Shown here: positions 5,511 through 10,648 of the stretch, in pieces
Layout of the letters: each line of letters begins with the position of its first letter
Numbering within the stretch: position 1 is the first letter of the stretch
Source of the DNA: JBDRGD01 sp043818095
Lineage (GTDB): Bacteria; Chloroflexota; Dehalococcoidia; Dehalococcoidales; RBG-16-60-22
DNA length: 10,648 nt
Direction of reading: 5' to 3'
Assembly: GCA_043818095.1 (NCBI GenBank)
Contig: JBDRGD010000087.1
Coordinates: 1-10,648, forward strand
Notes under the pieces: model-generated
The model's input: the letters and a program-made list of their open reading frames with translations, nothing else
Database searches by the model: none
Told to the model about the DNA's origin: nothing
Program-made: the position numbers and the translations under genes

Positions 5511-6271
5511 GCACGGAACTGGTAAAGCTGGAAGACATCTGGGTCCAGTATGACGGCACCACGGTATTGCAGGGGATTAATCTCGCGGTGATGCCGCATA
5601 ATTTCCTGGCGGTTATCGGGCCCAACGGCGGCGGCAAGACCACGCTGCTGAAGGTCATCCTGGGACTCATCAAGCCGTCCCGGGGCAGGGTGACCGTCCT
5701 GGGCGGTTCCCCGGAACGCCAGCGGAAGCATATCGGCTATATCCCCCAGCACAATCTCTTCGACCGCGATTTTCCCATCAGCGTCGGGGATGCCGTTCTC
5801 ACGGGTCGTTATCCCTGGGCGGGACTGGGGCGGCGCTACCGGGGGGCGGACCGGGAGGCGGCGGCGAAGGCGCTGCGCGAGGCGGGGATGTGGGAACAGC
5901 GGGACCGCCAGATAGGCAAGCTCTCCGGCGGCGAGCAGCAGCGGGTGTTCATCGCCCGGGCATTGGTCGCAGAGCCGCAGCTGCTTTTACTCGACGAGCC
6001 CACCTCCAGCGTGGACCCCGCCGCGCAGACGGAGTTTTACGAGCTGCTGGAAAGACTGAAACAGCAGATGGCGATTATCCTGGTGACCCACGACATCGGC
6101 GCCGTCTCCATCTATGTCGATGACGTGGCCTGCCTTAATCGACAGCTTTTCTACCACGGCGACAAGGAAATCGAGCCGGGGGCGCTGGAAGCCACCTACC
6201 AGTGCCCGATCCAGATGATTACCCACGGCGACATGCCGCACCGGGTGTTGAAGGAGCACCAGGATGCTTGA
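5507..6271 (+). CDS. znuC: Metal ABC transporter ATPase (ZnuC type)
   Basis: A 254-residue cytoplasmic ATPase that powers the metal importer. All ABC motifs are intact: Walker A GPNGGGKTT (38-46), Q-loop YIPQ (Q81), signature LSGGEQQR (139-146), Walker B LLLLDEP with D163/E164, D-loop SSVD, and the switch histidine H195 in VTHD. The sequence IGYIPQ followed by RDFPISVGDAVLTGR is typical of the zinc/manganese importer ATPases. Family proteins often carry a C-terminal extension, present here past residue 200. The ATG overlaps the binding-protein stop as ATGA, and the last 8 nt overlap the permease gene. No oddities seen. Confidence 0.95.
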   Translation: MSTELVKLEDIWVQYDGTTVLQGINLAVMPHNFLAVIGPNGGGKTTLLKVILGLIKPSRGRVTVLGGSPERQRKHIGYIPQHNLFDRDFPISVGDAVLTGRYPWAGLGRRYRGADREAAAKALREAGMWEQRDRQIGKLSGGEQQRVFIARALVAEPQLLLLDEPTSSVDPAAQTEFYELLERLKQQMAIILVTHDIGAVSIYVDDVACLNRQLFYHGDKEIEPGALEATYQCPIQMITHGDMPHRVLKEHQDA

Positions 6272-7109
6272 GGCGCTGCAGTACGAGTTCATGCGTAACG
6301 CCCTGGCGGCCGGGCTGCTGGCGGCCGTGGCCTGCGGTATCGTGGGCGTTTACGTGGTCGCCAAGAAGGTCGTCTTCGTCAGCGGCGGCATCGCCCACGC
6401 TTCCTTTGGCGGCATCGGGCTGGGCTACCTGCTGGGGATAAATCCCGTGCTGGGAGCGACCTTTTTTGCCCTGGCCTCCGCGCTGGGGGTGGGGCTGGTC
6501 ACCCGCCGCACCCGCCTCCCGGAAGATACCGGCATCGGTATCCTCTGGGCGATGGGCATGGCGCTGGGCATCATCTTCATCGGCCTGGCGCCCGGCTACA
6601 CCCCGGACCTGTTCAGCTACCTCTTCGGGAATATCCTGACCGTCCCGCAGAACGACCTGATACTGATGCTGGTCCTGGACGCGGTCATCGTGGGCGTTAT
6701 TCTCCTCTTTTTCAAGGAGTTCCTGACGCTTTCTTTCGACGAGGAGTTCGGTGTGGTGGTGGGGGTGCCGGTGGAAAAGCTTTACCTGCTTTTGCTGTGC
6801 CTTATCGCCCTGACGGTGGTCGTTCTGATAAGGGTGGTGGGCATTATCCTGGTCATCGCCCTGCTCACCATCCCCGCGGCGCTGGCCCGCCAGTTCACTT
6901 ATGACCTGCGCAAGATGATGGTCCTGGCGGTTATCTTCGGCACGCTGTTTTCCCTCGGGGGGCTGTGGCTTTCCTATGTCTTTAACCTGGCTTCCGGGGC
7001 CACCATCATCCTCCTCAGCGGCACGGTGCTGCTGGTCTTTTTCCTGGTCAAGCGGGTCTGGCAGCAGCGCCGCGCGCGACGGGATGAGGCCGCGCCCTGG
7101 CAGGCGTGA
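6264..7109 (+). CDS. znuB: Metal ABC transporter permease (ZnuB type, ABC-3 family)
   Basis: A 281-residue integral membrane protein forming the metal channel as a homodimer. About eight hydrophobic segments can be seen, starting near residues 11-34, 45-58, 64-80, 92-110, 133-150, 173-205, 218-238 and 246-263. ABC-3 family marks are FVSGGIAHASFGGIGLGYLLG (38-58), DLFSYLFGNIL (115-125), and the ATPase-coupling stretch GIILVIALLTIPAALARQ (193-210). The C-terminus is basic (QQRRARR) and cytoplasmic. It is the last gene of the four-gene operon. Only 9 nt separate its stop from the stop of the convergent lipoprotein gene, and no hairpin terminator lies in that gap. Confidence 0.95.
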   Translation: MLEALQYEFMRNALAAGLLAAVACGIVGVYVVAKKVVFVSGGIAHASFGGIGLGYLLGINPVLGATFFALASALGVGLVTRRTRLPEDTGIGILWAMGMALGIIFIGLAPGYTPDLFSYLFGNILTVPQNDLILMLVLDAVIVGVILLFFKEFLTLSFDEEFGVVVGVPVEKLYLLLLCLIALTVVVLIRVVGIILVIALLTIPAALARQFTYDLRKMMVLAVIFGTLFSLGGLWLSYVFNLASGATIILLSGTVLLVFFLVKRVWQQRRARRDEAAPWQA

Positions 7110-7118
7110 TTCTTATCA

Positions 7119-8099
7119 CTATTCCTTGATGCCGGTGATGAGCATCGCGGCGTAGTCTTCCTGCGGGGAGACCGCCAGGTAGATGCGGTTACCCACCACC
7201 CGGATAAGCGCCGGGACTCTCACCCCGGATACCGGGATAAAACCGCGGTAGACCGTGATGCCTTCCAGGTCAATCCTGGTATATTTAGCTTTCTCCAGGA
7301 AGCCGGTAACCGCCGGGCCGACGACGATGCCAGGCAGACCGGACTTGACCACCACCAGCGCCCCCGTGACCATATCCGCGACCTTACCGGCCGCCATCAG
7401 GCGGTAGACCCGGGCGATATCGATTTGCTCCGGTGCGTAGAGTCCGCCGGCGACCACCTCAATCTGGGCGATGGCGAGCAGCGTCTGCGCCATCTCCGCG
7501 GTTTCCCGGTCGGTGCTTTCGGAAACTATCTTCAGCAGCTCAGGTCCCGGCCGGGAAACGGCGACGCCCGCCCGGTGCGTCCGCCCCTCGTTGGGCAGGA
7601 GGGCGATCTCGGCGATTGCCGCGGCGTCATCGTAATACTTGAACCTCTTGTTGCTGATGGCGTCGACTAACTCCCGGGCCGCGGCGCCTTCTTTCATGAC
7701 AAAATAAACCGTCGCATCCGAGAGGCTGGTCCATACCTCCTGGCTGTCCTTGACCTGGGCATAGACCCGGGAGGCTTCCCGGCTGCTGGTGAAAATGACG
7801 GCGCCGCCGAGGGTCAGTTCCTCTCCCGAAGGGATTCCCCAGAGCGCCAGGGAAGCCACGTTAAGGTCGGCGGGGGCGTGAATCATCGCTGCGGAGATGG
7901 TGGTCGGTTTTTCCTGCCGGACATAGCTGTAAAGCGAGATGTCCAGGTCCGGTACCATCGTCCGGGCAAGGTCTACCGACGGCGCGGGCGGGGGCGTGGG
8001 GGGGGTTTTCGGGGTGCAGCCCAGGACGGCCAGCGGCAGGGCCAGCAGCGCCACGATGCTGAAAAGCAGGGAAATCTGTAACCACCAGTGATTCTTCAT
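7119..8099 (-). CDS. Predicted lipoprotein of unknown function, 326 residues
   Basis: I do not recognise the family. Residues 1-27 are a lipoprotein signal (MKNHWW, a hydrophobic core, lipobox VLGC with C28). A proline-rich linker follows (29-41), then an exported alpha/beta domain with no membrane segments. The body mixes strands such as LGGAVIFTS and ATVYFVMKEG with alanine-rich helices (AEMAQTLLAIAQ). A later half, from about residue 225, again pairs helices with strands (GALVVVKSG, RIDLEGITVYRG, NRIYLAVSP). This could be two related alpha/beta lobes, which I cannot confirm by eye. The ATG has GGAGGT 5 nt upstream. It is monocistronic and convergent with znuB, so it is probably unrelated to metal uptake. 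Its role may be as a cell-surface accessory lipoprotein, but there is no direct evidence. Confidence 0.82.
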   Translation of the reverse strand: MKNHWWLQISLLFSIVALLALPLAVLGCTPKTPPTPPPAPSVDLARTMVPDLDISLYSYVRQEKPTTISAAMIHAPADLNVASLALWGIPSGEELTLGGAVIFTSSREASRVYAQVKDSQEVWTSLSDATVYFVMKEGAAARELVDAISNKRFKYYDDAAAIAEIALLPNEGRTHRAGVAVSRPGPELLKIVSESTDRETAEMAQTLLAIAQIEVVAGGLYAPEQIDIARVYRLMAAGKVADMVTGALVVVKSGLPGIVVGPAVTGFLEKAKYTRIDLEGITVYRGFIPVSGVRVPALIRVVGNRIYLAVSPQEDYAAMLITGIKE

Positions 8100-8194
8100 T
8101 TCTTACCTCCGGAGCGGGTGTTCTTTATTTTCCTCTGCTGATATTAACGGCGCAATAGGAAAATAGTTACTTAATTACCCGGTATCCGAAAGTA

Positions 8195-9460
8195 CTATCC
8201 TGCCGGAGGGGGACCTATCCCGGGGGGGGACTGCTTTTCCTCGATGAGTTTCCGGCCGTATTCCAGGAGGACGCGGGCGCGCTCCGCGGGGACATCCTTT
8301 ACCTTGAGCCATTCCTCCAGCGCTTTCAAGGGGGTAATGTCCTCCTCCTGGTAGCTGCCCAGGCGCAGGCGGGTATCGCGCTGGGTCTCCCGGGTGACGA
8401 TGGCATGGTAGCTGTCCTCCAGGGAACGGCGCACCTCGCCGTCCCGGAGCTGTCCCTCCAGCGCCACGGGCAGGCTGAGGTTCACCCGGACGACGGCGTC
8501 CCGGACATCATGCTTGCTGATTTCCCGGAGCACGGTGGCCGTGGGGTCGAGGTCGTCTTCCCTGAGGGCGACCTTCACCGTCAGGAAACGGCGGCTGGAC
8601 AGGGGGTGAAACTCGTAGGACGTCTTTCTCCTGCCGGTGGCGGGGTCCTCCCCGATTTCCACCAGGTAAAAGCCCTTCTCGTCGGTCTCGTCCCCGAAGT
8701 CGAACCGCTCCAGGCTGCCGGCGTAGACCACGGGGGGATTTTCCCCCAGGACCTGGTGGCGGTGGATGTGCCCCAGCGCCACGTAGTCGAAAGCGGGCAG
8801 CGCCACGTTGCTCAACAGCAACTGGGGTTCGTTGCCCAGGGTCATCGAGTCCTCGGAGCCCACCCGGGCGTCCTTCACCCAGACGTGGGCCGCGAGCACC
8901 GCGGGCAGGGAGGGGTCCAGCTTGGCCGCCTCCGCGGCGATAACGCCGGTCAGCTTCTGCTGCAAGGTATCCAGCATCTGGCGGAAATTCAGGTTTTTCG
9001 TCTCTTCTTTGCTAAGCAGGGCGTTGCGCCGGGGCCAGGGCAGGGAAACGACCTGGATGTTGCCGCCGGCGGTGGGGATAAGGTGGACGTCCGGGCGGCT
9101 GGCGACGTGGACGTTCTTGACCGACAGCGTGCTGAAGATTTCCGTGGAGGTCGCCCGGCCGAAGGCGTTGGGCAGGTCGTGGTTGCCCACCAGGATAAAG
9201 ATGGGGATGCTGTTTTCGGAAAGGCGCCGGATGCGCTTGGCGAGCTCGCGCTGCTGGGTCTGGCTGGGCTCCCGGCTCTTGTAGGCGTCCCCGCAGAAGA
9301 GAACGAGGTCGACGCGCTCCTCGATGGCGAAGTCCGCCAGCTTGTCGAGGGCGTGCAGGCAGTCCTCCAGGCGGGTGGAGAGCCCGCTTTCCGGGTTGAT
9401 GTGCCCGTAGGTCTCGACGCCGAGGTGAAGGTCCGCGAAGTGGAGGATTTTCAACAGCAA
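8195..9460 (-). CDS. sbcD: SbcD/Mre11-type DNA exonuclease subunit
   Basis: A 421-residue calcineurin-like phosphoesterase of the SbcD/Mre11 family, the Mn2+-dependent nuclease that with the SMC-like ATPase SbcC processes hairpins and blocked double-strand ends. Metal-site motifs appear in order: ADLHLG (D10, H12), CGDAYKSR (D58), VGNHD (N93, H94), AAHVWV (H192) and LGHIHRHQ (H231, H233). YAGSLERFDFGDE (246-258) is also characteristic. Residues about 280-420 correspond to the capping and SbcC-binding regions. No ATG lies near the N-terminus: TTG 9460 or TTG 9454 must serve, the latter having GAGAG 7 nt upstream. No sbcC is adjacent in this window; downstream is the orphan lipoprotein. The 19-nt gap to the AT-rich endonuclease gene upstream suggests read-through from that gene or a promoter inside it. 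Confidence 0.93.
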   Translation of the reverse strand: MLLKILHFADLHLGVETYGHINPESGLSTRLEDCLHALDKLADFAIEERVDLVLFCGDAYKSREPSQTQQRELAKRIRRLSENSIPIFILVGNHDLPNAFGRATSTEIFSTLSVKNVHVASRPDVHLIPTAGGNIQVVSLPWPRRNALLSKEETKNLNFRQMLDTLQQKLTGVIAAEAAKLDPSLPAVLAAHVWVKDARVGSEDSMTLGNEPQLLLSNVALPAFDYVALGHIHRHQVLGENPPVVYAGSLERFDFGDETDEKGFYLVEIGEDPATGRRKTSYEFHPLSSRRFLTVKVALREDDLDPTATVLREISKHDVRDAVVRVNLSLPVALEGQLRDGEVRRSLEDSYHAIVTRETQRDTRLRLGSYQEEDITPLKALEEWLKVKDVPAERARVLLEYGRKLIEEKQSPPGIGPPPAG

Positions 9461-9479
9461 ACTCTCACAATAATAGACA

Positions 9480-10184
9480 TTATTCTATTTTATCTCTTTT
9501 AGCGATGTTGTGCCTTGCACAAAGGAGTTGAATATTTTCAGCGACTAGAGAAGAACCACCTCTCGAGAACGGTATTATATGATCGAAATGCAAGTTATTT
9601 GCACTCCCGCATTTTACGCATCTACCCTTATCTCTTTGCCAGACTTCAAGCTTGATTTTTGGAGGGATTAATCTATTGTGCTCAAGTATGACTTTTTCAT
9701 TCTGCTCCGAATTTGCGGTGTAGTTAACACTGTCAATCAGTTCTAATTTAAATTTAAGGACATTCCTGTTATTAATTTTCTCTTGCCATGCGTCAATCAA
9801 GACAAATAATCCGTTATATACCCATATACCCCTATGTAGTTTCTCAAATACTCTGACCAGTTCCGGATTTTTCTGATTTGTCTTATATTTGCTTACTGCG
9901 GTATAAAACAATCCGTTTTGAGTTAATGAGCCACCGGGATTCTTGAGAGGTTGGTCTATTATCTTAGGTATTGGACTATCCTTCGTCTTTGACACATCAT
10001 GCCCTTCGTAAATGAGAATACGTCCTTCATCTTCGATTTTATCCGCATATGGGGCATTTGGACGTAGGCTCATTAATATCACGCTGATGTTATTTTTTAT
10101 GTGATAATTCATGCCGCGTTGAAGATTAACTCCAACGTCGCTACACATTTCTAAATATGAAATTATCTCACCGGGATTAATCAT
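9480..10184 (-). CDS. SRA-HNH endonuclease, probable modification-dependent (type IV) restriction enzyme
   Basis: The 234-residue product has two parts. Residues about 18-150 follow the SRA (YDG) pattern known from readers of modified cytosine: GVNLQRGMNYHI, an acidic DEGRILIYEGHD strand, NGLFYTAVS, then VRVFEKLHRG and WVYNGLFVLIDAWQEK. Residues 174-232 are an HNH nuclease: CVKCG (C189, C192), HFDHIIPFSRGG (D201, H202), ENIQLL (N217) and CARHN (C222, H225, N226). The cysteines and last histidine would bind structural zinc. Known enzymes of this architecture cut DNA containing 5-methyl- or hydroxymethylcytosine and need no methyltransferase partner; none is present here. The gene is clearly AT-rich (one counted 60-nt stretch is 37% G+C) against GC-rich neighbours, a sign of horizontal transfer. 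It sits between glyQS and sbcD. The HNH call is very safe; the SRA call is by pattern. Confidence 0.88.
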   Translation of the reverse strand: MINPGEIISYLEMCSDVGVNLQRGMNYHIKNNISVILMSLRPNAPYADKIEDEGRILIYEGHDVSKTKDSPIPKIIDQPLKNPGGSLTQNGLFYTAVSKYKTNQKNPELVRVFEKLHRGIWVYNGLFVLIDAWQEKINNRNVLKFKLELIDSVNYTANSEQNEKVILEHNRLIPPKIKLEVWQRDKGRCVKCGSANNLHFDHIIPFSRGGSSLVAENIQLLCARHNIAKRDKIE

Positions 10185-10216
10185 CTCAATCTAAGATAAA
10201 AGAAATGTTTTATCGT

Positions 10217-10225
10217 ATTATAACA
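10217..10225 (-). promoter_or_regulatory. Extended -10 promoter of the SRA-HNH gene
   Basis: Minus-strand TGTTATAAT combines a perfect TATAAT (10217-10222) with the extended TG. No good -35 hexamer is found 17 bp upstream, which extended -10 promoters tolerate. Transcription would start near 10210, giving a leader of about 25 nt. Confidence 0.6.
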
Positions 10226-10248
10226 TGCAATATATGAAGTAACGGAAG

Positions 10249-10285
10249 GGGGAAAAGATTTAAGAAGAGGGGCTGCGCCCCTCTT
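10249..10285 (-). terminator. Intrinsic terminator after glyQS
   Basis: AAGAGGGGC (10265-10273) pairs perfectly with GCCCCTCTT (10277-10285) around a 3-nt loop. On the minus strand the stem is followed by CTTAAATCTTTT. It begins 9 nt after the glycyl-tRNA synthetase stop codon, and separates that gene from the AT-rich nuclease gene. Confidence 0.75.
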
Positions 10286-10294
10286 AGACGCCCC

Positions 10295-10648
10295 CTACTC
10301 CTTCCACACTTCCCCGCCCTCGGGGAGGTTTTCGAAGAGGTCTTCCCCGGCGAGCTTGGCGGTGAGGGTCTCCCGCAGCGCGGCTACCGGGATGCGTATC
10401 TGGCGCATGCGGTCGCGCTCCCGGATGGTGACGCGGCTGTCCTCCAGCGACTGGAAATCGACGGTGACGCAGAGGGGCGTGCCGATTTCGTCCTGGCGGC
10501 GGTAGCGCCGCCCGATGCTCTGGGTCTCGTCGTACTGCGTCATGAAGCAGGGGCTGATATTTTTGAAGATGTCTTTGGAGAGATTGACCAGCGGCTCCTT
10601 GCGGCTGAGGGGAAGTATCGCCACCTTGATGGGGGCGATGTCCGGGTG
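10295..10648 (-). CDS. glyQS: Glycyl-tRNA synthetase, single-chain class II type (C-terminal part, cut by window edge)
   Basis: The last 118 codons of the homodimeric glycine--tRNA ligase, which charges tRNA-Gly in the cytoplasm; the 5' end lies past the right edge. The frame is open from the edge (HPDIAPIKVAILPLS...), so the GTG at 10624 is an internal valine rather than a start. The segment includes the end of the catalytic fold and the anticodon-binding domain: IAPIKVAILPLS, SIGRRYRRQDEIGTPLCVTV, then the TIRERDRM-type strand and a C-terminal helix. GRRYRRQDEIGTP is highly diagnostic of this enzyme type, found in archaea, eukaryotes and a subset of bacteria, rather than of the alpha/beta tetrameric form. 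The stop is TAG at 10297-10295, with a hairpin terminator directly after. Confidence 0.95.
   Translation of the reverse strand, partial: HPDIAPIKVAILPLSRKEPLVNLSKDIFKNISPCFMTQYDETQSIGRRYRRQDEIGTPLCVTVDFQSLEDSRVTIRERDRMRQIRIPVAALRETLTAKLAGEDLFENLPEGGEVWKE

Noticed and set aside
8405..9502. Long plus-strand open frame opposite sbcD
   Set aside because: The minus strand encodes a complete SbcD with all metal-site motifs; the plus frame is a compositional shadow rich in Gly, Val and Gln.
9480..10260. AT-rich segment considered as part of a larger transposon or prophage
   Set aside because: No transposase, integrase, terminal inverted repeats, target duplication or tRNA end could be seen; only the single nuclease gene is present.
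1..10648. Search for CRISPR arrays, tRNA and rRNA genes
   Set aside because: No regularly spaced direct repeats, no cloverleaf with a conserved T-arm sequence, and no rRNA-like stretch were noticed on either strand by eye.

Overview
The window reads as bacterial chromosome with high G+C coding sequence, interrupted near its right end by one AT-rich gene of foreign character. The mix of genes is a single-chain glycyl-tRNA synthetase, YggS, TspO, a Fur-family regulator with a ZnuABC-type importer, several lipoproteins, and an archaellin/pilin-like secreted protein. This suggests a Chloroflexota bacterium, possibly Dehalococcoidia. That assignment is inference from gene content and style, not from a marker gene.

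Layout. Positions 1-2073 (minus strand) form a compact operon: a small coiled-coil lipoprotein, yggS (PLP homeostasis), tspO, and the first 191 codons of a MOFRL-type glycerate 2-kinase that runs off the left edge. Intergenic gaps are 7, 19 and 8 nt. Positions 2074-2331 hold no gene; they carry a promoter candidate and three hairpins. Positions 2332-2700 (minus) encode an unrecognised 122-residue protein behind a near-consensus sigma70 promoter and a strong ribosome binding site. Positions 2801-3964 (minus) encode a large exported protein with a pilin/archaellin-like N-terminus and beta-rich ectodomains.

Positions 4010-4171 are a divergent promoter region. It contains a perfect 8-3-8 palindrome of Fur/Zur type just before a Fur-family gene. 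From there a plus-strand operon runs to 7109: regulator, metal-binding lipoprotein (ZnuA-like), ATPase (ZnuC-like), permease (ZnuB-like). Successive genes overlap by 8, 4 and 8 nt, which indicates translational coupling. The simplest reading is a self-regulated high-affinity zinc (or manganese) uptake system.

Positions 7119-8099 (minus) encode an orphan lipoprotein that converges on the permease gene with only 9 nt between stops. Positions 8195-9460 (minus) encode an SbcD/Mre11-type nuclease subunit with no SbcC in view. Immediately upstream, at 9480-10184, is an AT-rich gene whose product combines an N-terminal SRA-like domain with a C-terminal HNH nuclease. This is the architecture of modification-dependent (type IV) restriction enzymes, and it is the most notable item in the window. 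The right edge holds the C-terminal part of glycyl-tRNA synthetase followed by a hairpin terminator.
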